Source: Peptococcaceae bacterium
GTDB lineage: Bacteria > Bacillota > Desulfitobacteriia > Desulfitobacteriales > Syntrophobotulaceae
Length of the DNA: 7,914 nucleotides
Direction: 5' to 3'
NCBI GenBank assembly: GCA_012523535.1
Contig: JAAYII010000335.1
Location: 1 to 7,914 of the forward strand
Program-made: the position numbers and the translations under genes
The notes under the pieces: generated by a model
What the model was told of the DNA's origin: nothing
Seen by the model: the letters and a program-made list of their open reading frames with translations, nothing else
The model's database searches: none
In this document: in pieces, positions 1 to 6,437 of the stretch
Layout: the number at the start of each line of letters is the position of its first letter
Numbering within the stretch: the stretch's first letter is position 1

Positions 1-198
1 AAGGAAAAAAGCCTGCAATTAGTAAGATTGGATCCTATTAAAATAGAAGTAATAAGCCATGATTTAGAATGGAATGTTGAAAAAGGCGGTGTCAAAATCA
101 ACTTTACACCGGGGGAAATCTCAAGCGAATTCCAGTATGGGAAAGTATATGTTTATTTGGAACAAAAACCTTATATTGAAATCAAGGCTGTCGGTTAA
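1..198 (+). CDS. DUF6470 (YviE-like) family protein, C-terminal fragment
   Basis: The reading frame is open from the first base to a TAA at 196-198 and gives the last 65 residues of a protein whose start lies outside the window. The tail reads as a Trp-containing strand (EWNVEKGGVKINFTPGEI), then GKVYVYLEQKPYIEIKAVG. This LEQKPYIEI ending is the signature I associate with DUF6470 proteins such as B. subtilis YviE. That family sits next to fliW in many Bacillota flagellar loci; its molecular role is not established. The context here, immediately before fliW and csrA, agrees with the family call. The stop is followed by 95 bases before fliW, without an obvious terminator, so cotranscription is likely. 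Confidence 0.8.
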   Translation, partial: KEKSLQLVRLDPIKIEVISHDLEWNVEKGGVKINFTPGEISSEFQYGKVYVYLEQKPYIEIKAVG

Positions 199-278
199 CT
201 GTGGATTATAAGGTTTAGAATTCTTTAAATAGATGGTTGGAAAAGAAAATAAGGAGTCATATTTTTTTATTTGCGGAA

Positions 279-285
279 AAGGGGG
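279..285 (+). promoter_or_regulatory. SD sequence that sets the fliW start
   Basis: A purine run AAGGGGG lies eight bases before the ATG at 294. A longer frame could begin at TTG 237, but that codon has no SD and would add 19 residues unlike the FliW family. The SD therefore supports ATG 294. Confidence 0.7.
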
Positions 286-293
286 TTATTATT

Positions 294-722
294 ATGGAGC
301 GGCAATTAAAGATGAATTTCCCTTTAGGAATCCCAGGCTTTGAGGCCTATAAAGATTGGATCTTTATTCCGGAAGATGAAGCCCCGTTAGCTCAGCTTAT
401 CTGTATGGAGAATGAGTATATCGGTTTTGTATTGGCACGCCCCGAAACCTATTTCCCAAAATATCTGGAAGATCTTGAGCTTGATGTTGAAAGTCGCAAA
501 GTGCTCGAAATAAAAGACGATACCAAAATTGAAGTTTGGGCAATCTTGTGCCTGGCAGATGATATAAAACAGACGACCATTAACTTAAAAGCACCAATAA
601 TTATTAATTTGGAAAACCAAAAAGGATACCAAATAATTTTAAATGAGGAAAAATATAGTTCCCGGGAGCTGTTATTTGTTCAACAAGACCAGACAAGCGC
701 AGAAGAAAGGGGGAAAGAATAA
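294..722 (+). CDS. fliW: Flagellar assembly factor FliW
   Basis: FliW is a cytoplasmic protein that binds CsrA and blocks its RNA binding, and that is itself titrated by newly made flagellin. The 142-residue product has the family marks: FPLGIPGFE near residues 9-17, an acidic middle section (KYLEDLELDV, 56-65), INLKAPIIIN at 96-105, and the closing QIILNEEKYSSRELLF segment. ATG 294 was chosen over TTG 237 because of its SD. An oddity is the N-terminus: most FliW proteins have about 15 residues before the FPxGIPGF motif that form a first strand (pattern like T-x-x-x-G-x-I-x-I), whereas here only MERQLKMN precedes it. The stop codon overlaps the csrA start by one base (TAATG), so the two are probably translationally coupled. 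Confidence 0.93.
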   Translation: MERQLKMNFPLGIPGFEAYKDWIFIPEDEAPLAQLICMENEYIGFVLARPETYFPKYLEDLELDVESRKVLEIKDDTKIEVWAILCLADDIKQTTINLKAPIIINLENQKGYQIILNEEKYSSRELLFVQQDQTSAEERGKE

Positions 723-964
723 TGCTTGTTCTTTCCCGTAAGGTTAATGAAAAAATAAAAATCGATGAGCATATTGAGATAACTGTAGTGTCTATTGCCG
801 GTGATGTGGTGAAGATCGGCATCGAAGCTCCTAAAGATGTCCGGATACTTCGAAGTGAGGTTTATGAAGAAATCAGCCGGCAGAATAGGGAAGCCGCTGA
901 AAATATTAAAGGAAAAGCAAGTTCAGGAACCTTGGATGAGCTTCGTAAGAAGATGATTGAGTAA
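722..964 (+). CDS. csrA: Translational regulator CsrA
   Basis: CsrA is a homodimeric RNA-binding protein that recognises GGA motifs, usually in hairpin loops, and blocks translation. The 80-residue product begins MLVLSRKVNE and contains the core VKIGIEAPKDVRILRSEVYEEI. The RNA-contact residues known from E. coli CsrA are present: Leu4, Arg6 and Arg44. It is longer than E. coli CsrA (61 residues), with a C-terminal helical tail rich in charged residues. A longer C-terminus is typical of CsrA proteins governed by FliW, which contacts that region allosterically in B. subtilis. Its SD (AAAGGGGG at 706-713) lies inside the end of fliW, and the start overlaps the fliW stop. The flagellin leader downstream has two plausible binding sites for it. 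Confidence 0.96.
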   Translation: MLVLSRKVNEKIKIDEHIEITVVSIAGDVVKIGIEAPKDVRILRSEVYEEISRQNREAAENIKGKASSGTLDELRKKMIE

Positions 965-971
965 TTGATAT

Positions 972-987
972 TGCAAGTCAACTTGCA
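972..987 (+). repeat. Small inverted repeat between csrA and the glycosyltransferase gene
   Basis: TGCAAG and CTTGCA form a perfect 6-bp stem around the loop TCAA. No T-run follows, so it is not an intrinsic terminator. It lies 18 bases before the next SD. It could be an mRNA structure or an operator half-site pair, or it may have no function. Confidence 0.4.
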
Positions 988-1014
988 TAATATTGTAAAA
1001 CCATGGAGGTATAT

Positions 1015-2601
1015 ATGAAACTTTTAAGTATCTGCATGATGGTTAAGGACGAAGAAAAAAACCTTCCTCGCTGTTTGAAAAGTCTAAAGCCATTAATGCA
1101 GAAAGTGGATTCTGAATTGATTATTGTGGATACGGGTTCCACGGATAATACAGTCAATATTGCCAAGTCTTTTACTGATCGGGTTTATTTCCATCCCTGG
1201 AGCGATAACTTTTCCGAGATGAGAAACATTACCATAAGTTATGCTCGGGGCGAATGGATTTTGATTTTAGATGCGGACGAAGAACTGGTAGATTTTAAAG
1301 ATATTTTGACTTTTTTCAGTAGAAAAGACCTTAGAAAGTCTTATGGGGCTTGTATAATTTATATCAATAGTTCTTTAACTCCGGGAAAATCAGAAAACGA
1401 TGCTATGTTGCCATCATTGCGCCTGTTCAAAAATGATGGTTTCTTTCATTATGAACAGGCCATTCATGAACAGCCGAAATTTCAGGGCAAAATTATGCAG
1501 TTAAAATCAACAATTCGACATTACGGCTATGACAGCACAGATCAAGAATTAATGGAACGAAAATTTGTACGGTCTAGCCAATTATTATTAGAAGAATTAA
1601 ATAAGGATCCGGATAATATCTATTACCGTTTCCAATTAGCGGTTACTTATGGTATGCATCAGGACATGAAGGATGCTTTAAAAGAAATCCGCAAGGCTTA
1701 TGTAACAATTCATGCTAAGAAAGAAAATCCGGCTAATTATATTTATGTTTATGAACGTTATGTTGTTTATGCCTTTGCTAATAAAATGTTGGAAGAAGCG
1801 GAAAAGGTATGCCTGGAAGGAATCAGTCTTGAACCTGAGTATTTCGACTTATATTTTTGGCTGGCTCGTATTTATGAAACTCAAGAAAAATATCTGTCTG
1901 CTATCGAAAACTTTCAAGAGTATTTGCGCTTAGTTAGGAGTTTTTCAAGACTTGCTATAGCTAACGATCCAAGAATTCAGTTTTACACCAAAGGAAAAGA
2001 AAATGAGGCTTTATTGAAACTCAGCAAATTATATATATTGAAAGAAGACTTTTTTTCTGCTTTGCAGACTAGCTTGCAGTTAATTGACCGCGCCGGGAAT
2101 TTGGAATCATCTGTTATTGAGCAAGCGCTGACAGTTTATATCAAAGCGGCTTTTGAGACACAGGAGATTAATAGATTAATAAGTATCTATAAAAATCTAG
2201 AAAATAATGACCTAAAAAAATATTTCCTAGGAATTTTGGAAGATCAGCAAAAAAACCTTTCTAGCAGCGAACGAAAAAAAATTAACCAGCTGTTTTCCCG
2301 GGAAAAGGACGCATATGGCATGCTGAATCAAATCCGGCTCGCCTACGAGGAAGACAAATTGTGGAAAAGTCTAGAGCCTCTTCAAAAACTGGTACAGGAA
2401 CTGGACTTTAACAGCGAACCAGTATTCTACGCCGATATATTCTATTTCCTTATGGTTCTTAAGCAGCCTTGGCCAGATATTTTAGGCCGGGTCAATCGGG
2501 AGAAAGCCGATACCATGCTAGCCTATATGTGTAACAGCCGGCCAAAGGTAAAAGAGCTGGTAGAACCTTTTGTCCAATCTTTTTCAGGCACTAAGGATTA
2601 A
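1015..2601 (+). CDS. Family-2 glycosyltransferase with TPR-like repeats, possible flagellin glycosyltransferase
   Basis: The protein is 528 residues from ATG 1015, chosen because GGAGG at 1005-1009 lies five bases upstream; a longer frame from ATG 1003 would bury that SD. Residues 1-100 are a GT-A fold of family 2: LSICMMVKDEEKNLPRCL at the start, ELIIVDTGSTDNT at 34-46, and the metal-binding DAD at 86-88 in WILILDADEE. The segment RLFKNDGFFHYEQAIHEQ (136-153) is typical of the TPR-linked subgroup. From about 190 the chain is helical, with TPR-like units near 200-235 and 265-330. There is no signal peptide or membrane segment, so it is probably cytosolic. It lies between csrA and the flagellin gene, which suggests it glycosylates flagellin; donor sugar and acceptor are unknown. 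Its TAA stop is followed in the same frame by another TPR frame, so this product may be a truncated form of a longer enzyme. Confidence 0.85.
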   Translation: MKLLSICMMVKDEEKNLPRCLKSLKPLMQKVDSELIIVDTGSTDNTVNIAKSFTDRVYFHPWSDNFSEMRNITISYARGEWILILDADEELVDFKDILTFFSRKDLRKSYGACIIYINSSLTPGKSENDAMLPSLRLFKNDGFFHYEQAIHEQPKFQGKIMQLKSTIRHYGYDSTDQELMERKFVRSSQLLLEELNKDPDNIYYRFQLAVTYGMHQDMKDALKEIRKAYVTIHAKKENPANYIYVYERYVVYAFANKMLEEAEKVCLEGISLEPEYFDLYFWLARIYETQEKYLSAIENFQEYLRLVRSFSRLAIANDPRIQFYTKGKENEALLKLSKLYILKEDFFSALQTSLQLIDRAGNLESSVIEQALTVYIKAAFETQEINRLISIYKNLENNDLKKYFLGILEDQQKNLSSSERKKINQLFSREKDAYGMLNQIRLAYEEDKLWKSLEPLQKLVQELDFNSEPVFYADIFYFLMVLKQPWPDILGRVNREKADTMLAYMCNSRPKVKELVEPFVQSFSGTKD

Positions 2602-2622
2602 TTCCAGCTTAGCTTAAGTTGT

Positions 2623-3351
2623 TTGTTGCTTAAAAACACTTTGTTTTTTTGTAACCTTTCGCATGAGGAATATTTTAAGTTATTTAACCTTTTTATACAG
2701 ATCGGAAATCAATATCTTAAGCTTATATATAGCCCACTAGCTTTGGAAACTCGAAACTGGACAGCTCTAAACCAAGAAGATAGGTTTATTTTGCTGGTAA
2801 ACCAGGCAGAACAGGAAAAAGCGAAAGGGAATAACCGCCAGGCTATTAAGATTTTGCGAACTGCTTTAAACACATACCCTAAATTGAATAAAGGAATTGA
2901 ATTATTGACCAAAGATTTACAAGCTCTGACTGAAACACGCACCAAGGAGTTTGAACACTATTCCCGCCTGCTTAAGGAAAAAATAGAAAATCTGATTAAC
3001 AATGATGAACTGGCTATGGCAACTTCTTTATTAGAGGAAGCGACAAAGGTTATTGGGGAAGACTCAGACATTGTTTCTATGAAGGCTGTTATTGTCTTGA
3101 AACAGGGAGAATTTATCAAAGCCGAAAAATTGCTACAAAAAGCATTAATTAAAGATCCTCAAAACTTTGATCTTCTTTATAATTTGGCCTGTTCTTTTGA
3201 GGGACAGCAAAAGGTGGGTAAGGCTATACATTATTACCAAAAGGCAAGCCAAGTTTGCCCGAACCAAAATTTGAAGACAGCGATAGAGGAACATATATCC
3301 GGTCTCCAGAATGGGTTTCCCGGCAAAAAAGATACAAGTAGCGTTAAATAA
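2623..3351 (+). CDS. TPR protein, probably the separated C-terminal part of the upstream glycosyltransferase
   Basis: This frame continues the glycosyltransferase frame directly after its TAA (2599-2601) and stays open to a TAA at 3349-3351. The first usable start is TTG 2623, with no SD; no in-frame ATG occurs until about residue 132, so the start is uncertain. Counting from TTG 2623, residues 15-90 hold the pattern EEYFKLFNLF, YLKLIYSP, EDRFILLVNQAEQEKAKGN and a predicted helix ending in NTYPKL. I recall this arrangement from the C-terminal part of clostridial glycosyltransferase-TPR proteins. Residues 105-150 are helical, and 155-212 form one or two clear TPR units (AEKLLQKALIKDPQNFDLLYNLACSFEGQQKVGKAIHYYQKA, in two halves around residue 178). 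No catalytic motif is present. It could be a nonsense-split gene, a separately translated partner subunit, or the result of a sequencing error. It is followed by the flagellin promoter region without a terminator. Confidence 0.6.
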   Translation: MLLKNTLFFCNLSHEEYFKLFNLFIQIGNQYLKLIYSPLALETRNWTALNQEDRFILLVNQAEQEKAKGNNRQAIKILRTALNTYPKLNKGIELLTKDLQALTETRTKEFEHYSRLLKEKIENLINNDELAMATSLLEEATKVIGEDSDIVSMKAVIVLKQGEFIKAEKLLQKALIKDPQNFDLLYNLACSFEGQQKVGKAIHYYQKASQVCPNQNLKTAIEEHISGLQNGFPGKKDTSSVK

Positions 3352-3444
3352 TAGTTAAAACATAAAGGTAGCAAAAAAAGGAATATAGACAAGAAAAACG
3401 AAGAATATCGCTTATAAATTGAATTATTGACTTAATTTTGGACT

Positions 3445-3471
3445 TAAGGCTATAGAAGATACTGACGATAA
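3445..3471 (+). promoter_or_regulatory. Sigma-D (sigma-28) promoter of the flagellin gene
   Basis: TAAG at 3445-3448 and GACGATAA at 3464-3471 are separated by 15 bases. The sigma-D/sigma-28 consensus is TAAA, 15 bases, GCCGATAA, so three of four and seven of eight positions match. Transcription would begin near 3478 and give a leader of about 74 bases. Late-class, sigma-D control is expected for flagellin. Confidence 0.8.
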
Positions 3472-3483
3472 CAAGCTTAGATA

Positions 3484-3502
3484 ACCTCTGCCGGCAAGAG
3501 GT
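3484..3502 (+). promoter_or_regulatory. Leader hairpin 1 of the flagellin mRNA
   Basis: ACCTCT (3484-3489) pairs with AGAGGT (3497-3502) around a 7-base loop that contains GCCGGC. It begins about six bases after the expected transcription start. A hairpin at the extreme 5' end often protects abundant mRNAs; that role here is inference. Confidence 0.55.
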
Positions 3503-3511
3503 AAATTTAAG

Positions 3512-3525
3512 CCACATGGATGTGG
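3512..3525 (+). promoter_or_regulatory. Upstream CsrA-binding hairpin in the flagellin leader
   Basis: CCACA (3512-3516) and TGTGG (3521-3525) form a perfect 5-bp stem that presents GGA in the tetraloop TGGA. The sequence ACATGGATGT matches the E. coli CsrA SELEX consensus (RUACARGGAUGU) at 9 of 12 positions when aligned over its full length. It corresponds in place to the upstream site known in the B. subtilis hag leader. The csrA gene is about 2.6 kb upstream in this window. Confidence 0.75.
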
Positions 3526-3539
3526 GATTAAAAAAACAT

Positions 3540-3546
3540 GGAGGGA
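3540..3546 (+). promoter_or_regulatory. Flagellin SD sequence overlapping a second CsrA site
   Basis: GGAGGG, followed by A, contains two GGA triplets and is six to seven bases from ATG 3552. CsrA bound here would hide the ribosome site. The GGA of the upstream hairpin is 22 bases away, which would let one CsrA dimer bridge the two sites. The SD also decides the start: a frame from ATG 3516 would run through the hairpin and SD and add 12 residues foreign to flagellins. Confidence 0.75.
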
Positions 3547-3551
3547 TAATA

Positions 3552-4364
3552 ATGATTTTAAACACTAATATTGCAAGCCTAAATACCCAGCGCAATCTTT
3601 TCGCTACGAACAATGCCATGCAGAAATCCTTGGAGAAATTGTCTTCCGGCTATCGTATTAACCGGGCGGCTGACGATGCTGCAGGACTTGCTATTTCTGA
3701 AACAATGAAAGCCCAGATCAACGGGCTAAATCAGGCTAAGAGAAATGCACAAGATGGGATCTCCCTGATCCAGACGGCTGAGGGAGCTTTAAATGAAATC
3801 CATGCTATTCTCCAGAGACTTAATCAACTTGCTGTTCAGGCTTCTAACGGAACTTACGCAGATGGTGATTTAGAAAATATTCAGGCAGAAGTTGATTCCT
3901 TGCTTGATGAAATTGATCATATTGCCGAAAGCACCAAGTTTAATGGAAAAGATTTGCTAAGTGATACTGCTTCGACTATAACTTTGCAAATCGGGGCTAC
4001 TTCGAGCGATCGTATGGAAATTGCTCTATCCTCAGCAACTGTAACCTCTCTGTCAATTGAGGGAATTAGTCTTACTTCTGCTGCTAGTGCAACCGCCGCG
4101 CTTAATGCAATTTCTTCAGCCATTGAAACTATATCTACGGCCAGAGCTGAGCTGGGTGCTTACCAGAACCGTCTTGAGCATATTATTAATAACCTGGGCA
4201 CCACGGCAGAGAATCTTACTGCTGCCAACTCGCGTATTCGTGATGTGGACATGGCCGCGGAAATGTCCGAATTCACCAAGAATCAGGTTCTTAACCAGGC
4301 CGGGGTGGCAATGCTGGCGCAAGCCAATATGGCGCCGCAATCCATTCTTAAATTATTGGGTTAA
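3552..4364 (+). CDS. hag: Flagellin
   Basis: This is the filament subunit, exported through the flagellar type III apparatus and polymerised under the FliD cap. The 270-residue product has both conserved ends. The N-terminal D0/D1 region is about 1-135: MILNTNIASLNTQRNL, LEKLSSGYRINRAADDAAGLAISE at 27-50, AQDGISLIQTAEGAL at 66-80. The C-terminal region is about 190-270: TARAELGAYQNRLEHIINNL, then DVDMAAEMSEFTKNQVLNQAGVAMLAQAN, ending ILKLLG. The variable centre is very short, so this is a minimal flagellin without large outer domains. Residues 137-181 hold 19 Ser or Thr in 45 positions, good candidates for O-glycosylation. The gene has its own sigma-D promoter, two likely CsrA sites and a terminator, as expected for a highly expressed single-gene unit. 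Start MILNTN matches the usual flagellin N-terminus. Confidence 0.97.
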   Translation: MILNTNIASLNTQRNLFATNNAMQKSLEKLSSGYRINRAADDAAGLAISETMKAQINGLNQAKRNAQDGISLIQTAEGALNEIHAILQRLNQLAVQASNGTYADGDLENIQAEVDSLLDEIDHIAESTKFNGKDLLSDTASTITLQIGATSSDRMEIALSSATVTSLSIEGISLTSAASATAALNAISSAIETISTARAELGAYQNRLEHIINNLGTTAENLTAANSRIRDVDMAAEMSEFTKNQVLNQAGVAMLAQANMAPQSILKLLG

Positions 4365-4382
4365 TTTTTGCTGTTGCCTTGC

Positions 4383-4420
4383 AAGCCGGTCGGCAATCTG
4401 CCGGTCGGCTTCCTTCTTCA
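4383..4420 (+). terminator. Intrinsic terminator after the flagellin gene
   Basis: The arms 4383-4395 and 4399-4411 form a 13-bp stem (two pairs are G-U wobbles) with a 3-base loop ATC. The ten bases GCCGGTCGGC occur in both arms in the same orientation, which works because the two central pairs are wobbles. The downstream tract TCCTTCTTC is broken by C residues, so read-through into flaG is possible. Confidence 0.75.
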
Positions 4421-4443
4421 ATGTACAGACTTCATTAACATAG

Positions 4444-4475
4444 TTGCTGGATTAAATAATTATTTACTCCAGTAG
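4444..4475 (+). promoter_or_regulatory. Stem-loop just upstream of the flaG SD
   Basis: An outer arm TTGCTGGA pairs with TCCAGTAG (two G-U pairs), followed by a single C-T mismatch and an inner TAAAT/ATTTA stem with loop AATT. The inner 14 bases (4453-4466) are a perfect DNA palindrome. It ends ten bases before the flaG SD and has no T-run, so it is not a terminator. It could protect a processed flaG mRNA end, be an operator, or be fortuitous. Confidence 0.45.
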
Positions 4476-4497
4476 AAGATAAAAGGAGGATACTGTC

Positions 4498-4869
4498 ATG
4501 ATTGGCCCAATATCGCCGACCAGTCCCCAGGTATCTGTTTTACCGGTAGATACCTATCCCGGTCAGAAACTGGAGGATTCCAGAGAAAGACCTCGGCCGG
4601 TTGTGGATCGTAAAGATGAAACTCCCTCCGCCCGGGAAGAGGTGCCCAGAGAAGAAGTCGAACAGGCAGCAGATAAGCTGAATCGCCTGGTGGGATTAAT
4701 TGAAAAGAGAATGGAATTCTCGGTCCATGAAGAAAGCCGGCGCATTATGGTCAAGATTATTGACAAAAACACCGGGGAAATTCTTAATGAAATACCACCG
4801 GAAAAGATACTGGATTTAGTAAGTTCCTTAACCGAAATGGTAGGGGTTTTCCTGGATAAAAAGGTTTAA
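4498..4869 (+). CDS. flaG: FlaG family protein
   Basis: FlaG proteins influence filament length or assembly in several bacteria, and flaG usually lies between flagellin and fliD, as here. The 123-residue product has a low-complexity, Pro- and charge-rich N-terminal half (about 1-52). The conserved domain runs from about 53 to 123: a helix (EEVEQAADKLNRLVGLIE), then MEFSVHEESRRIMVKIIDKNTGEILNEIPPEKILDLVSSL, which is the diagnostic FlaG motif. The start at ATG 4498 is firm: AAAAGGAGG at 4481-4489 is a near-perfect SD, eight bases away. The gene follows the flagellin terminator and precedes fliD by 68 bases without a terminator. I saw no convincing sigma-D promoter in front of it, so it may depend on read-through or another promoter. 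Confidence 0.93.
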   Translation: MIGPISPTSPQVSVLPVDTYPGQKLEDSRERPRPVVDRKDETPSAREEVPREEVEQAADKLNRLVGLIEKRMEFSVHEESRRIMVKIIDKNTGEILNEIPPEKILDLVSSLTEMVGVFLDKKV

Positions 4870-4937
4870 GAAAGGAATGCGTTTTAATAAATATGTTTGG
4901 AAGCAAAGCCAGTAAGTATGAAGGGGGGTAACACCAG

Positions 4938-6437
4938 ATGTACTCAACTACCGGTTTGAATTTATCAGGCCTTTCGGGTTATGATTTTTCCGGCATAATT
5001 CAGGCTATGGTCGACTCTTACAAGCTGCCTCAAAACCGTATTTACGACAAAGTGAGTAAACTTACTACTCAAAAGTCCGCCTGGCAGGATATTAATACCA
5101 AACTTGCGGCTTTGGAAACAGCTTTGGAAAAATTGCAGGATCCCCAAATATGGAAATCGACTGCAGTAACCACGCCAGCAGGCAATAATTATTTTAGCGT
5201 TGCCGGCAACGGATCCGGGATTCAGGGCAATTATCTTGTCAATATCAGCCAAATAGCCCAGTCGGATACGGTTGTGAGCAGGGAATTAACAGATGCTGCT
5301 TTAGCATCTTTTATGGATGGCAGCTTGGCCCCTTATGTCGATGACGGGACAACGTCCAATTGGGACTTCAAAATAAAAGTTAACAGTATGGACGAAGCGA
5401 TTACAGTTCATGTCGTGAAAAGCAATCCTGAAAGTAGCGCTCCGACACTGCAAGATATAGTCAACTCGATTAATCGGGCCGGTGCCGGTGTAAAAGCCAG
5501 CTTGATTCAAACCAGTTCCGGCAATTACCGTATTGCCTTTATTTCGAGCCAGACCGGAGAAGCAAACGGCATTACTTTTGAAGATCCCAATTCTTTTTTG
5601 AAAACTATTGGGGTTTTAAATGAAAATGGAACTATAAGCGATTATGCAGAGACCGGCCTTACCGATCCGTCCTTGGGAGGGAGAATTCAAAGAGCCCAGA
5701 ATGCCGTGTTTACGGTAAACGGCCTGCAGATAACCAGTGCTTCTAATACGGTTAACGGTGCCATTGAGGGTGTTACCTTAACCTTAAACAGTCCGGGACA
5801 ATCCACGGTTTTAATTGCAACTGATAACTCGGCGGCAGAAAAAGCTGTTAAAGATTTTGTTGATGCATATAATGCGGTGCAGGCTGCGCTCAAGAAATAT
5901 ATGAACTATAATTCCGAGACCAAACAGGCCGGAATATTGTTGGGGGATTCGGCTGCCCAGAACATTCAAGCTGCATTGAGGCAAAAGGTTGGTTTAATTT
6001 TAGGCGACTTCGGACAATACATGATGCTGAGCCAAGTTGGAATAACATCAAGCCGGAGCGGAGAATTATCCTTTGATAAAACGAAATTTGCCGATGCCCT
6101 GGCTGCAGATCCCCAAAGTGTTGCCAATTTATTCGGAGCTTCCTATGACGGAGTAAAACCGGCCGATGATCAAGGACTGGCCAATATCCTAAGAGCTTAT
6201 CTGAAACCCCTTACCAAATATGGCGGGACTTTGGCCAGTAGGACTTCAATGTTGGATGAACAAATTAAAGAGTTAAACGATCAAATCGAACGTTTGAATG
6301 AAAAAGCAGCTGTTTACGAGGAAAATTTAAAAATCAAGTTTGCCAGTCTTGAGGCCAGTCTGTCCTCCTTCCAATCTCAAGCCAGCTGGCTGGCAGCACA
6401 GCTAAATTCACTATATTATTTAAGATCGAATACTTAA
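4938..6437 (+). CDS. fliD: Flagellar filament cap protein FliD
   Basis: FliD forms the cap at the filament tip and folds and inserts exported flagellin. The 499-residue length is ordinary. The N-terminal domain is about 8-110: LSGLSGYDFSGIIQAMVDSYKLPQNRI, a helical KLTTQKSAWQDINTKLAALE, then GNYLVNISQIAQSDTVVS. A middle beta-rich variable part spans about 140-245. The C-terminal domain starts near 250 with RIQRAQNAVFTVNGLQIT, SNTVNGAIEGVTLTL and includes GELSFDKTKFADAL (375-388). A coiled coil lies at about 433-475 and the end is SWLAAQLNSL. ATG 4938 has the SD AAGGGGGG nine bases upstream. The gene probably shares a transcript with flaG and fliS, although a 196-base non-coding gap separates it from fliS. 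Confidence 0.96.
   Translation: MYSTTGLNLSGLSGYDFSGIIQAMVDSYKLPQNRIYDKVSKLTTQKSAWQDINTKLAALETALEKLQDPQIWKSTAVTTPAGNNYFSVAGNGSGIQGNYLVNISQIAQSDTVVSRELTDAALASFMDGSLAPYVDDGTTSNWDFKIKVNSMDEAITVHVVKSNPESSAPTLQDIVNSINRAGAGVKASLIQTSSGNYRIAFISSQTGEANGITFEDPNSFLKTIGVLNENGTISDYAETGLTDPSLGGRIQRAQNAVFTVNGLQITSASNTVNGAIEGVTLTLNSPGQSTVLIATDNSAAEKAVKDFVDAYNAVQAALKKYMNYNSETKQAGILLGDSAAQNIQAALRQKVGLILGDFGQYMMLSQVGITSSRSGELSFDKTKFADALAADPQSVANLFGASYDGVKPADDQGLANILRAYLKPLTKYGGTLASRTSMLDEQIKELNDQIERLNEKAAVYEENLKIKFASLEASLSSFQSQASWLAAQLNSLYYLRSNT

Noticed and set aside
517..524. GACGATAC inside fliW as a sigma-D -10 element for csrA
   Set aside because: Only CAAA at a spacing of 16 is available as -35 element; the overlap of fliW and csrA makes a separate promoter unnecessary.
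2431..2438. GCCGATAT and, further on, GCCGATAC (2516) inside the glycosyltransferase gene as sigma-D elements for the second TPR frame
   Set aside because: Neither has a TAAA-like element 15 bases upstream.
3382..3393. Twelve-base repeat AATATAGACAAG, seen again at 6566-6577
   Set aside because: Both copies lie in A-rich spacers, there is no further similarity around them, and a chance match is likely.
3427..3456. Possible sigma-A promoter TTGACT with TATAGA
   Set aside because: The spacing is 18 and the -10 element matches only four of six. The sigma-D promoter overlapping it is better and suits flagellin.
3344..3619. Minus-strand frame across the flagellin promoter and leader
   Set aside because: It covers a clear sigma-D promoter, the CsrA hairpin and the flagellin start on the other strand and has no family features.
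4057..4443. Plus-strand frame of 128 residues within and beyond the flagellin gene
   Set aside because: It is a +1 shadow of the flagellin C-terminus, which is coded unambiguously in the other frame, and it crosses the terminator.
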